This document shows, one piece after another, positions 36,361 to 47,361 of a stretch of 64,000 nt of DNA. The stretch's first letter is position 1; each line of letters opens with the position of its first letter. The stretch is from Ephemerocybe angulata (lineage: Eukaryota > Basidiomycota > Agaricomycetes > Agaricales > Psathyrellaceae): positions 673,501 to 737,500 of the forward strand of contig JAACJK010000167.1 of NCBI GenBank assembly GCA_013368325.1, read 5' to 3'. Position numbers and translations under genes: made by a program. The notes under the pieces were generated by a model, which saw nothing but the letters and a program-made list of their open reading frames with translations, did no database searches and was not told the DNA's origin.

Positions 36361-37095
36361 CCACACTGAAGGTACTTTATCTTGGACTTGGCCTCGCATA
36401 ATATGTGTTGATCGGTCCTGAAGGTACTTTATCTTCTTCCGCATGGCCACACTCACCCTGCGGCCTCGCATAGTGCCTGTCGTTGAGTCCTGAAGGTACT
36501 TTATCTTCTTCTCCGTGGCCACACTCACCCTGCGGCCTCGCATAGTACCTGGCCTATAGTCCTGCAGGTACCTTATCTTCTTCGGATGGCCACATTTACT
36601 CCGCGGCCTTGCATAGTACCTGTCTATGGGTGCTGAAGGTATTTGATCTTGTTGTTGGTCACACTTACTCTGCGGCCTCGCATAGTATCTATCAATGGGT
36701 CTTGGAGGTACTTTATCTTCTTGCACATGGCCACACTCACCCTGCGACCTCGCATAGTACCTGGCCTATAGTCCTGCAGGTACCTTATCTTCTTCGCATG
36801 GCCACACTCACTCCGCAGCCTCGCATAGTACCTGTCTATGGGTGCTGAAGGTATTTAATCTTGTTGTTGGCCACACTTACTCCGCGGCCTCGCATAGTAT
36901 CTATCAATGGGTCCTGGAGGTACTTTATCTTCTTGCACATGGCCACACTCACCCTGCGACCTCGCATAGTACCTGGCCTATAGTCCTGCAGGTACCTTAT
37001 CTTCTTCGCATGGCCACACTCACCCTGCGACCTAGTATGGTACCTGGCCTTGAGTCCTGCTCTATCTTCTTTGCATGACCACACTCACCCCGCAG
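36361..37095. repeat. 72-bp subterminal repeats, right arm (about 10 copies)
   Basis: Units of about 60-75 bp contain GGTACTTTATCTTCTT, GGCCACACTCACCC and CTCGCATAGTACCT. Higher-order units of several repeats recur (36600-36800 is similar to 36830-37020). The left arm has only three or four. Confidence 0.9.
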
Positions 37096-37124
37096 CTTTG
37101 CATAGTACCTCATTATCATACTGG

Positions 37125-37512
37125 CTTGGAAGAAGAGATGGAAGGAGCCTGGCTTGGAAGAAGACCTGGAAGAAGATTCCTTTGGAAGAAGACCTGGAAG
37201 AAGTCTCCCTTGGAAGAAGAGCTGGAAGAAGGTTCCCTTGGAAGGGAAGAAGTCTCCCTTGGAAGAAGGGGTGGAAGAAGATTCCCTGGGAAGAAGAACT
37301 GGAAGAAGCCTGGCTTGGAAGAAGACCGGGAAGGAGACATCCTTGGAAGGAGATCAGGAAGGAAACTGGGAAGAGGACTTCCTTGGAGGTAGACATAGAA
37401 CAAACTTGGCTTGGAAGAAGAGAGGGAAAAAGGCTTTCATGGAAGGAGACTGGGAAGGGGAAGCTGGAAGGAAACAGGAGGGAAAAGGAAGCTGGAAGAG
37501 GGAAGTGTACCT
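37125..37512. repeat. GGAAGAAG-rich array, right arm
   Basis: Reverse complement counterpart of 19640-19975. Open frames in several phases are repeat artefacts. Confidence 0.9.
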
Positions 37513-37809
37513 AGAAATATGCTTGTCTACTCAATGACCTATGGGTTGCACTTTGACCTTCGCGCAATACCACTTTTGCACACCCCTTACTTTCCTTCTT
37601 CAGGTTTGAGATCATGGTGTGTAAGTGCTCACCTGCAACATTACCAAGGTAGTTTACATCGCTTTCTCTCAACTGCCAATGCGCAGGAGTATTGGTAAGA
37701 CCGTTCATAACCTTTCAAAGCCAGAGGTCTGCACGAGCTACTGTACACTGACCTACAATAGTTTCAACATCACCTGCCGATAGGTAAGGTGGGCGTAGGC
37801 CAAAAAAAG

Positions 37810-37843
<34 letters not shown>

Positions 37844-38086
37844 GGACCCCGGACACCCCGTGACTGTGACATCGATGATGGGAAGAACAAGGTGGAAGGA
37901 CAGGAAGGTGGAAGGGGGAAAGGGGAATGAGAAATGGGCCTGGAAGGGGAACGGGAATATGGAAGTGGAAGGATGGATATGGAACAGGAAATCCTTCCTG
38001 GGAAGTGCCCGCCTCCAAGGCTTGCCGGAAGGCTATATTCGAAAGCCTAAGAGGCACCTATTCCCATGTGACTAAGGTGAAAGCCC

Positions 38087-38096
38087 CAACAACACT
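38087..38096. mobile_element. AGCC-rich small element, right stub
   Basis: CAACAACACT is the other terminus of the element at 18583-19061, separated from it by the 19-kb insertion. It is followed directly by the second TSD copy ATATGGGAGT (38097-38106). Confidence 0.7.
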
Positions 38097-38219
38097 ATAT
38101 GGGAGTGGAAGAATGGATGTGGAACAAGAAATTCTTCCTGGGAAGTGCCCGCCTCTTAGGCTGCCTGGAAGGGTATATTCGGAAGCCTAAGAGGCACCAC
38201 TTCCCATGTGACTAAGGTG
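38097..38219. mobile_element. E2 right terminus
   Basis: Continues the E2 arm interrupted at 18582: GGAAGTGCCCGCCTC, GCCTAAGAGGCACCA, then the terminus CCATGTGACTAAGGTG at 38219. This matches the corresponding part of the 19-kb element (37970-38079) with several substitutions, so E2 is an older relative. Confidence 0.8.
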
Positions 38220-39427
38220 ATTCCTGCACACCTTCAAGATCCGTCGCATGACGTCTTGGTCTGTTTCGATGGAAAGCGCTCGGAACCACTCGGATTTCAG
38301 GACCGTGACATTTTCGTTGTCTCGTTCTCCTCTGTTATGGCCATCTCGTCTAGATAGGGCATCTGCCTTAGTCATGGTTCTCCCGGGTCGGTGATGGAGT
38401 GTGAATGGTCCATCTCGCTTGTCTCCGGTTGAGCTTCTGGGGTTTCCTAAAGTAGCTAAGGTTCTTGTGGTCTGTGTGACATTCGAAGATTTCCTCAGCT
38501 CCAAGCAGGTATTGTCTCCATTCAGATAGTGCAGTCATGATGGCGAGTAGCTCCTTATTGTAGATCTCGTAGTTCCGCTCCGTCGGGTTAAGGGCATGGG
38601 ACAAGAATGCAATTGGTTTCCATTTCCCATCTAGTTGTTGCTGCAATAGGATGGCACCGATGGCGAAATCTGATGCATCACATTCGATTCGGAATTTCCC
38701 TTTGTTGTTGGGCATATAAAAGTATATGAGTGTAAGGTATTGGCACCAGAGTGATACCGGAGAGACGAAGTGGTAGCGCAGCTAAAGAGTAGCCGTTGGT
38801 CGATGAAGTAAAGCAGATAGCGTAGATTCTCTGAAGTAGCTACCAGTAATTACTACAGCTTAAATACGCGGAATAACATAGGGAGTATTGGTAATAACTC
38901 TCACAAGAAGCAAAGAAGAATGTTGAACAAAAGATATAGAAGATAAGAAGCATAACAACCAACATATAGAAGTGCAAAGAATATCAGAGGTAAAGATATA
39001 TCAAAGGCGAAGTGAGCCCAGAAGAAATAGGGGCTCGTCGTCCTAAACTGTAACAATGGTCATGTGACTGATGCTTATAAATCGTGTAAGATCCAGCATA
39101 AGATCCAGATCTTATGCTGGATCTTACATCGTCATGTGATCAACAAAAAAGGCAATAAGCAATAAAATAATCTAACAGGGCATGGTAAGTACAGGTGCCG
39201 TTGTGATTTGCGTTTTATCTCCTTGAAGGCTTCCTCTTGCTCCTTTCCCCACTCCCATTCCTTCTTTCCCGTGAGTCCCGAGAGTGGTCTCGCTAGTCCT
39301 CCAAACCCTTCGATGAATCTTCGGTAGAAGTTAGCAAATCCTACGAACTGCTGGCCTCCTTTGACAGACATTGGGGCTGGCCAGTCTCTGACGGCTTTGA
39401 CCTTTTCTGGATCCATGCGAACCTTGG
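38220..39427 (-). pseudogene. Truncated gypsy pol fragment (same family as gypsy-2)
   Basis: On the minus strand the fragment encodes the end of reverse transcriptase (FANFYRRFIEGFGGLARPL), RNase H (IECDASDFAIGAIL, HTDHKNLSYF) and the start of the integrase region. It matches gypsy-2 59205-59957 closely. It is interrupted by a 462-bp insertion (38716-39177) and has frame breaks near 38400 and 39215. It stops abruptly at the E2 terminus on one side and near 39427 on the other. At the position where gypsy-2 pol lacks 8 bp, this copy has them. Confidence 0.88.
38716..39177. mobile_element. 462-bp solo-LTR-like insertion
   Basis: Sits within the gypsy fragment, flanked by the direct repeat GGGCAT (38710-38715 and 39178-39183). 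On the minus strand it starts TGTTAGATTA, as an LTR would. It contains a strong hairpin around 39087-39129 in which GTAAGATCCAGCATAAGATC meets its near-complement. No coding capacity. The other end is not a clean CA, so LTR identity is tentative. Confidence 0.6.
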
Positions 39428-41622
39428 ACTCCATAATATATGAGGCATAGATGTTAAAAGCTCACCCTCGAAAACATTGTCCTGTGAAATTAAAGCAATG
39501 GTGTGTGTAGCCATTTCGATGGCCAAGCCTACGCGTGCCCGCCGGTGATCGTTGGCCGAAGGCTTGGGGGTATCTTTCATAATATCCCACTGCTCAGATG
39601 TGTAGATCTGGAAACAGATATGAGTTAGGTATGATAGCTAAAGTTCAATCATCAGATACAGGAGAACTCCTGTAGTGTATCGGAATACAGCAACTTGAGG
39701 AACAGAGTTCTGCCTTCAGTGGCCGGGTCCGGTTGGCGGAACCCAAGTATCAGAGATCACATGGTTTTGTCCACAGAGACCAAGGAGTACGATTGAATAG
39801 GAGGTGGGGGCAGGGTGCGTCGAGGTGGGGGTGGGGGTGGGGGTATCTTGGGCGCTTTTTTCTTCCCCTTCTTTGCTTTGGCTGCAGTCACAGCAGGATG
39901 GTATCCGAGCAATGGCTCAGGAAACAGGTGCTTCTGGGAACCCTGGGTACCCCTCTTAACCTTTGACATGTTGTTGAGGATGTAGGGCTTCCTGTCCTTG
40001 ACCAAAGTGGCTAGACCACTTCTGAAAATGGTTGCACCAGAGTAGCTAGAGCATGTCTTAAAATAGTTACATCAGAATGGCTGGACCATTTCTACCAAAG
40101 AAATCAGGACCCCAAACACCTCTGCAAAAGCTCAGTCATTTTTTCAATGGTCCAGCCATTTGCCTAAATGGTTGAATTTTTAATGTGGCTGAGGCTGTCT
40201 GAGTGGCTGAAGGAATGGCTGGACAGTGGTTGAGTATTGGCTGAACCATGGGTCAACTACTGATGGCTGGATTACTGGCTAGGGGACATCTAAGGTATTT
40301 TTTTCCTCAAATTGATATACATTAGAAGTAGGGTCAGCCGGGTGACTAAGGTGTGGGTGATGTGCTGCCGAAAGAGGCGGACTCTGCTTCAAGGCCTTGC
40401 GACTTGCTATTTCAGCTGCCCAATTAAATTTACTCCTATTCAAATATTGAATTCTTGATAGCTCTAATAAACAGCTAGACATTATATAGTGTTATTAATA
40501 TAGGTAGGGCAGTGCATGCAAATATGGCAAGGCAAAACATTAAGCAAAGTCAGGATAAATTACTCCTATGAGGCACTGGCATACTGATTAACACTGGCAG
40601 CATATGAAACTGTACCTGACAATGTATCAGTGTTCCACTTCAGCTGTTTTTCTTTCAGCCTGGCATTAGCCAACTCTTGGGGAATAAGCATACAGTGCTA
40701 GCTCTGCCTGGCATCAAAGACACATTGCCCATTGAAGCCACAGGTTTCTATTCCTCTACTGCATAGTATAGTTGCCCTGTCATCAGATAAGCTAGATGAT
40801 CTGGGTAATCAACAGTATCTGAAGAGAATGTATGGCCATTAGAAGATGATTATGCATCATGCTAAGAAACTCACGCAAGTTGGAGGTTTAGATCAGTGAT
40901 AGAGAGCACTCCCCTTCAAAATAGCCACTGGGAAATATCACCGCTAGGCCCTTGTTGAGTCTATCTTGATGTGGAAGAACTTACATCTTCCAAACCTGTG
41001 CTCTTCCAAGAAACGGGCCTGAATCAGTCACGTTATGTTGCCCAGCGAGGAACACTTCACTATATGGGCCAAAATATTCAGGAAACATGAACATAAATCT
41101 TGAGCGAATTCTATGGGATATGGGAAGGGTGTTCCAGAAGTAGTAATCAGAAACTAGAGCAGCCATTCTGCCTTTCGCTGTGTCACCTGAAGAATAAAGA
41201 ATGCCATTCTAGAGGAACCCGGATTAGCAGCATCTCAAAAAATAGCTCTGCACATACAGGAAACCCTTGTGCCAGCCTGTTAGAAGGCAATGCTCATGTT
41301 ACCTTCATCATTATTTGATACATAGCTTTTCGACGCTTCTTTCATTTCATCATTCTATCTGTCATTCTTTCATCATTCTATTCTATCAATCATTCCATCT
41401 ATCATTCTATCGATGGTTGTCACTTTATTGTTCTATAGATAGATCGATCATTGTTCTCTGACTTTATTGTTCCGTAAATAGATCGATCATTGTTCTCATA
41501 CAGTATATAGTCCACACTGTGAGCGGTTGAGTCCCCATCGAAGTCTTCCCACTCACAGGTGCGTATTATGTATATCGTATAGTTATTACAAGTCTAATCG
41601 AACTCTTCCCACTCACAGACAT
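39428..41622. other. Unassigned region, possible exon remnants
   Basis: 39445-39580 and 39757-40005 (minus strand) give protein-like stretches (VGLAIEMATHTIALISQDN; then a Lys- and Pro-rich segment with eight prolines) that could be exons of a decayed gene. 40560-41320 has no supported gene. 41330-41500 is low-complexity CATTCTATC-type sequence. I recognise no family. Confidence 0.35.
39990..40353. mobile_element. Possible truncated member of the CACCTNAG TIR family
   Basis: The right end GCCGGGTGACTAAGGTG (40337-40353) reads CACCTTAGTCACCCGGC in reverse, like the foldback and KDZ termini. Inward lie repeated TGGCTGGACCATT-type blocks, in the style of the foldback arms. No matching left terminus was found. 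Confidence 0.45.
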
Positions 41623-41970
41623 TGTAAGGGGACAATCTTCATTTCTTTCTTTCTTGATTCTTTCTATCTTTCTTTTACTTTCCTTCTGGACTTCGCTCAG
41701 CGTGCGCGCCTATTCGCGCGCATGGTTCGCGAAGTCCCACAGCCACTGATGTTAATCCATCAGTGGCTTTACAGTTTATTAGTAGATTCCCACAGCACGG
41801 ATAGACATATCAGCGGCGCACCGCGCGAAGGGTTTCCTTAGATCGTTATCTTCAGACATCCCTTCGCCAGGTGCGTATTCATTTCCATGTATGTATCTAC
41901 CTAGCTAATACATGACTTCGGACATCCCTTCGCCAGCCGCTCTGTGTCGGCTCGCTAGGTCGCCCTTACA
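41623..41970 (+). repeat. Gypsy-1 5' LTR
   Basis: Begins TGTAAGGGGA and ends CGCCCTTACA. AGATCGTTAT at 41840-41849 is complementary to bases just after the LTR (see primer site). Confidence 0.95.
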
Positions 41971-41985
41971 GTATAACGATCTCTT
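41971..41985 (+). promoter_or_regulatory. Gypsy-1 self-priming site
   Basis: ATAACGATCT (41973-41982), almost directly after the LTR, is the exact reverse complement of AGATCGTTAT within the LTR (41840-41849). This is the arrangement expected when the transcript's own 5' end primes reverse transcription, as in Tf1. Confidence 0.65.
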
Positions 41986-42072
41986 TTACGGGACCACAGC
42001 AGTCCGCCGTCCCCGAAGCCGGAAGTCTCTCTCGGACCGCTACCACTGCTGCCCTCCCGGTTCACTGTCGCC

Positions 42073-43335
42073 ATGGCCGACAATGAAAACCCGCAGCGAA
42101 CACACGCTGCAACCGAACAACCACCTGCGACGGAATTGACGGTCGAACAGGCCGTCGTGAGGCTGATGGACGAGAGAGCGGAGAGCGATAGGAGGATGGG
42201 AGCGATAGAGGTGCAGCTCCAGGCGTTGATGACCACCCTCAGTGAGCGCCTACCACCAGCCCCTGCCTACACCCCTCCTGGCCCCAACAGCGGCTTCGTC
42301 CCGGCGCCCCCACCTCATTTATCCAACACCGCGCCGACTCAACCTGCCATACTCGACTCACTCGCCCTTCCTGCCACCTCCTCTCGCGCTCCCAAGCCCG
42401 CCTCCCCTCCGAACTTCCGAACTTCGACGGGACTCGCAGCAAGGGCCGCGCGTTCCTCACGGCGTGCCGCATCTACCTCGCGCTCGCTGGCCAGGTCTTC
42501 CCCAGCGAGGCGGCGCAGGTGATGTGGGCGCTTTCGTTCCTCAACAAGGGCCGTGCCTCCAAGTTCGCACAGCGCGCCCTCCGCGCCGGCGACGGTGTCG
42601 CCGAGTTCGACCTGAACAGCTGGTCGAGCTTCCAGACGGCGTTCGTTAGGGAGTTCTGCGAGCAGAACGAGGCGCAGTCCGCGCAACTCACGCTGGAGGG
42701 AGTGTCCTACTTCCAAGGTCGTCGCCCGGTGGAGGAGTACGTCGACGAGTTCAAGGACCTGGTCGCCCTCTCGGGGTACTCGGACCAAGCCGCCCTCATC
42801 CTCAAGTTCAGGAAGGGTCTCGTGCAGTCGCTCGATGCGCAGGTCGCCAACCTGCCCGCCGAGAGTCGTCCATCGACACTCGCCGGGTGGTACGAGCGTA
42901 CCGTCGAGGTCGAACGGAACCGCCAGGCCAACCAAGCGTTTCGCTCCCACCAGCCGACGTCTACCACCACCAGTGCTGCCTCGCGCTCTTCAGCCCTCAC
43001 GTCGTCGTTACGCATCCCCGCTCCTCAGACCTCAGTCGCGCCTGCCCCCCGTTTCATGCTGCGCCCCACCTCCACTCCCGCTGCCGCGCCGTCCGCGCCC
43101 GCGCTTCCGTTGGGCGTTCCGATGGACATAGACCGCACGCGCAGCGCGTCAGGCCCGCCCGTGGTGTGCTACCGCTGCAATCGGCTGGGTTGACGTCCGA
43201 CTCATTGACGTGGCGGAGATACGGGCGATGCTGGAGCAGCGCGAGGGGGCGTCGTCATTGGAGGAGGTCCAGGAAGGAAGGGTGGGGGAAGAGGAGGAAG
43301 GAGAAGAAGGGGGTTTTCAGGAGAGCAACGAGTGA
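42073..43335 (+). pseudogene. Gypsy-1 gag, frameshifted
   Basis: Capsid-type protein. The first frame starts at ATG 42073 (MADNENPQRTHAATEQ) with a helical N-terminus, then a Pro-rich part. It breaks at about 42416, where CCGAACTT is tandemly duplicated (8 bp). The capsid core (WALSFLNKGRASKFAQ, EEYVDEFKDLVALSGYSD) continues in another frame to 43193. The zinc knuckle starts (VCYRCNRLG) but its His and last Cys are missing and a stop follows, suggesting a second small deletion. A downstream acidic segment resumes in a third frame and ends at TGA 43333-43335, overlapping the pol frame by one or two bases. Confidence 0.85.
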
Positions 43336-46300
43336 GCGGTGTGCCCTCGTCTGCTTGTGGTAGTCGTTATTCCGTCCTGTCAGTAGAACCACTCGAATCC
43401 GATGTTGTTCCACTGATCAGCGACCGACTACCTGCCACACCACCCCCTGAGCCGTTGTCCATCTTCGCAGTGCGCATCCAGTCCCGAGCGTCTCGCTGGG
43501 AGAAGAACCTTCCCCAGCAGTTCACCATCTCCAACACCCCCAACCCCAACTCGCTTCACCTCTCGGTCGCGATCGAAGCCACGGACACCGGGGCGCGCGC
43601 GAGTCTGTCTGCGCTGCTGGATTCCGGAGCCAGCGGGCTCTTCCTCGACTGCGCCTACGTCTGTTGGAAGCGTCTCACCGAGCGCACCCTGAAGGTTCCC
43701 ATTCCGGTGTCCAACGTCGACGGTACCCCGAACAAAGCAGGGCACATCACCTCGGTCGTCGAGCTCATCCTGACCTACCAGGGGCATACCGAGTGCGCCG
43801 TCTTCGCCGTCACGGGTCTGGGAAACCAGGAGATGATTTTGGGGTTGCCTTGGCTGCGCGAGCACAACCCAGAGATCGATTGGAGGACGGGAGACGTGAA
43901 GCTGAGCCGCTGCCCTCGGAAGTGTTCGACGTGTCGGGATGAGGTGAAGAAGGAGAAGGCGTTCGTGAGGACCCTGACGGCGGCGGTCGACGCTTGCCTG
44001 GAGGGTCCGGCACCTCGCTTTGCGGTGGAGATCGAGGAGGAAGAGGAGGAGGAGGAGGTTGGTTCTGGTTCGGCGGGCATGGAGGCGGGTACGCACCTGC
44101 TCGAGGAGCAGATCGCGCATTTGGAGCTAGACACCGACGCGGATGCGATGCTCTTCGAGGCGTTGGAGGAGTTGGTAGAGGACGGCGATCGGATCCTCAT
44201 GGCGCACATCGTGCCGGAGATGGCCTTCATCCGCGCTAGCTCAACGGTCTCCCAGCGGCTCGCACAGGCCTTCGCCGCCAACTCCGGTCAACGGTCGTTC
44301 CGGGATGACGTTCCCGACTACCTGCACGACTACGAAGACATCTTTTCGAAGGAGTCTTTCGACGTTTTGCCAGGACGTCGTCCCTGGGACCACCACATCG
44401 AGTTGGAGCTGGGTGCTACACCCAGCAACTGCAAGGTGTACCCCATGACGCTGCCGGAACAGAAGGAGCTGGACACCTTTTTGGAGGAGAACCTGAGGAC
44501 GGGGCACATTCGACCTTCGAAGTCCCTGATGGCGTCCCCGGTGTTCTTCATCAAGAAGAAGGATGGGTCCCTACGCCTGGTCCAGGACTACCGGGTCCTC
44601 AACGCAGTCACGATCAAGAACCGCTATCCCCTGCCACTCATCTTGGATCTCATCCACAACCTCCGAGGTGCGCGTTACTTCACCAAGTTGGACATCCGTT
44701 GGGGCTACAACAACGTACGCATCAAGGAGGGGGACGAGTGGAAGGCAGCGTTTCGGACGAACCGCGGTCTCTTCGAGCCCCTGGTGATGTTCTTCGGTCT
44801 CACGAACTCTCCTGCCACCTTCCAGACGATGATGAACGACATCTTCCACGACCTCATTATGGCTGGTGTCGTTTGCATCTACCTCGACGACATCCTCATC
44901 TACACCAAGTCGCGCGAGGAGCATTGTCGGGTCTCCCGGGAGGTGATGAAGCGGCTGCGTGAGCACAAGCTGTTCCTCAAGCGGGAGAAGTGCGAGTTCG
45001 AGAGGACGAGGATCGAGTACCTGGGGCTGATCATCTCGGAGGGTCAGGTGGAGATGGATCCGGTGAAGATTGCAGGGGTGGCAGAGTGGCCGACGCCGAA
45101 GTCGAAGAAGGAGGTGCAGAGCTTTTTGGGGTTCGCCAACTTCTACCGTCGCTTCATCGCCGACTTCTCTCATCACGCACGCCCTCTCTTTGACCTCACC
45201 AAGAAGGACATCGCGTGGGTGTGGAGCGATGAAGCGCAGTCCGCCTTCGAGATGCTCAAGGCAGCGATCACCTCTGCCCCCATCCTCGCCTTCCCCCAGG
45301 ACGATCGCCCCTATCGTGTGGAGGCTGACTCGTCCGACTACGCGACAGGTGTGGTCCTCTCCCAGCAGTCCCCTGACGATGGCAAGTGGCATCCGGTTGT
45401 GTTCTACTCCAAGAGTCTCAGTGCGGTGGAACGCAACTACGAGATCCACGACAAGGAGATGCTTGCCATCGTTCGCGCGTTAGACGAGTGGAGGCACTTC
45501 GTGGAAGGGGCAGCGCACAAGGTTGAGATCTGGACAGACCATAAGAACCTGGAGTACTTTATGACGGCAAAGAAGCTGAATCGTCGTCAGGCTCGCTGGT
45601 CTCTGTTCCTCTCTCGGTTCGACTTCTCCCTTCGCCACCGCCCAGGTAGTTCGATGGGGAAGCCGGATGCGCTTTCTCGTCGTGCGGATCACGGGGATGG
45701 TACCGCGGACAACCAGGGCGTCGTCCTTCTCCAGCCGTCGCTTTTCACCATTCGCGCGCTGGAGATGGTCGAGCTGGTGGGGGAGGAGAGGGGTATTCTG
45801 AGCCAGATTCGTAGGGCGAACCGGGAAGGGAAGCAGGAGGAGTTGGTGGTGAAGGCAGCTCACGCGCTGAAGGGTAGTGGCCAAGGATCGGTGCGCTCAG
45901 CGGAGTGGAACATGCAGGATGGCCTCCTGTGTTTCCGGGGCAAGATCTATGTGCCCAATGACCCAGAACTCCGTCGTCGCATCGTCTCCCAGCACCACGA
46001 TACGAAGGTCAGCGGGCACCCGGGCAGGTGGAAGACCTTGGAGCTGGTGACGCGCAACTACTGGTGGCCGCAGATGTCGCGTTACGTTGGTCAGTATTGC
46101 AAGACCTGCAACGCGTGCATGCGCACGAAGATCCAGAGGTCCAGACCTGTGGGAGAGCTGTTCCCGCTGCCGATTCCGGAGGCGCGCTGGGATGTCATCA
46201 GCGTGGACTTCATTGTCGAGCTGCCGGAGTCCAACGGGCACGATGCGGTCATGAACGTCATGGACTCGGTTTCCAAACGCGCCCACTTCATCCCCACGAC

Positions 46301-47350
46301 CACCACGGTCTCAGCTCTGGGAGCTGCGCGCCTGTACCTTCACCACGTCTGGCGTCATCACGGCCTTCCCCGCGAGTTGTCTCTGACCGTGGCCCACAGT
46401 TCGTGGCAGAGTTCACCAAGGAGCTCTACCGGTTGCTCGGTATCAAGCTCGCGTCCTCCACGGCCTATCACCCCCAGTCTGATGGACAGACCGAGCGCGT
46501 CAACATGGAGCTGGAGCAGTACCTCCGTGTTTTCGTTAACGAGCGCCAGGACGACTGGGAAGACCTCCTCCCACTCGCGGAATTCCAGTACAACAACCAT
46601 GTACATGCGTCCACCCAGCACACGCCCTTTATGCTGGACACTGGTCGGAACCCGCGCATGGGCTTTGAGCCACATCAGCCGCCCTCTCGGCTGGAGTCCG
46701 TGAACGAGTTCCGGGACCGGATGGAGGAGACATTGACCGAGGCTAAGGCGGTGCTCGCCAAGGCCAAGGACGACATGGCCCGCTTTTATGACCGCCGCCG
46801 GGAACCTACCCCTGTCTTCAAGCCCGGTGACCGTGTCTACCTCGACGCCTCGGATATACGCACCACTCGCCCCTCGCGCAAGCTTTCCCATCGCCTCCTC
46901 GGCCCTTTCACGGTTCTCGCAGCGGTCGGCTCTCATGCGTACCGTCTCCAACTCCCTCGCTCCATGAACTTACTCCACCCTGTATTCCCGGTCACGAAAC
47001 TCACACTCTGTTCCCCCGACCCCATCCCCGGTCGTCGTGCCCAGCCTCCTCCCCCACCGGTGCTAGTCGATGGCGCCGAGGAATACGAGGTTGAGCGAAT
47101 TCTGGACAGCCGACTTCACGGGCGGAACCAGCGGCTTCAATACCTGATCAAGTACAAGGGTATAGGCTATGAGGAGAACTCCTGGGAGTGGGCTGATGAT
47201 GTGCACGCCCCGGCGCTGGTGGCTCGCTTCCATCGGGAGCATCCAGCGGCCGTGCGTGTCATTGGGGCCTTGATCATAGCGGGCGAGCGGTACCTACGTG
47301 CGGGTGAGGACGATTGGAGGGTTGTGCCACGTCGGGACGCCGTGTTCTAG
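43332..47350 (+). pseudogene. Gypsy-1 pol (PR-RT-RH-IN-chromodomain), one frameshift
   Basis: The first frame runs 43332-46703. It contains the aspartic protease LLDSGASGLFLD (D97), RT with YLDDILIYT (Y517-D520), RNase H (VEADSSDYATGVVL, WTDHKNLEYF) and the integrase zinc finger (HHDTKVSGHP, CKTCNAC) with VDFIVELPE. A single missing base near 46376 shifts the frame. The remaining integrase (DRGPQF, SDGQTERVN) and chromodomain (EYEVERILDSRLHGRNQRLQYL, NSWEW) continue in the next frame to TAG 47350. The chromodomain places it among chromoviruses, which direct integration to marked chromatin. There is no ATG near the pol start, so expression by frameshifting from gag is likely in intact copies. 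Confidence 0.92.
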
Positions 47351-47361
47351 AGGGGGGGTGA

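Larger units (their letters stand above)
19062..38079. mobile_element. 19.0-kb KDZ-type DNA transposon with cargo genes
   Basis: The left end CACCTTAGTCACATGGGAA (19062) is matched in inverted orientation at the right end (38079). The flanks carry a 7-bp direct repeat AAAGCCC (19055-19061 and 38080-38086). Inverted arms run 19062-21565 and 35211-38079 and contain tandem repeats that differ in copy number. The core holds two minus-strand genes (KDZ transposase 21660-24948, unknown 25162-27535) and two plus-strand genes (28823-29744, 30149-34929), arranged divergently around 27.5-28.8 kb. All four models keep a total coding length divisible by three with no internal stop, so the element looks complete. 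KDZ elements are a known fungal class with large inserts and accessory genes. The exact terminal and TSD signature here should be compared with described families. Confidence 0.92.
35211..38079. repeat. Right TIR arm of the KDZ transposon
   Basis: Inverted counterpart of 19062-21565, but 365 bp longer. It has three instead of six 146-bp units, more 72-bp units, and an extra 270-bp insertion at 35616-35885. The outermost 320 bp (37760-38079) are almost identical to the left arm, with an oligo-A run at 37811-37840. Confidence 0.9.
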
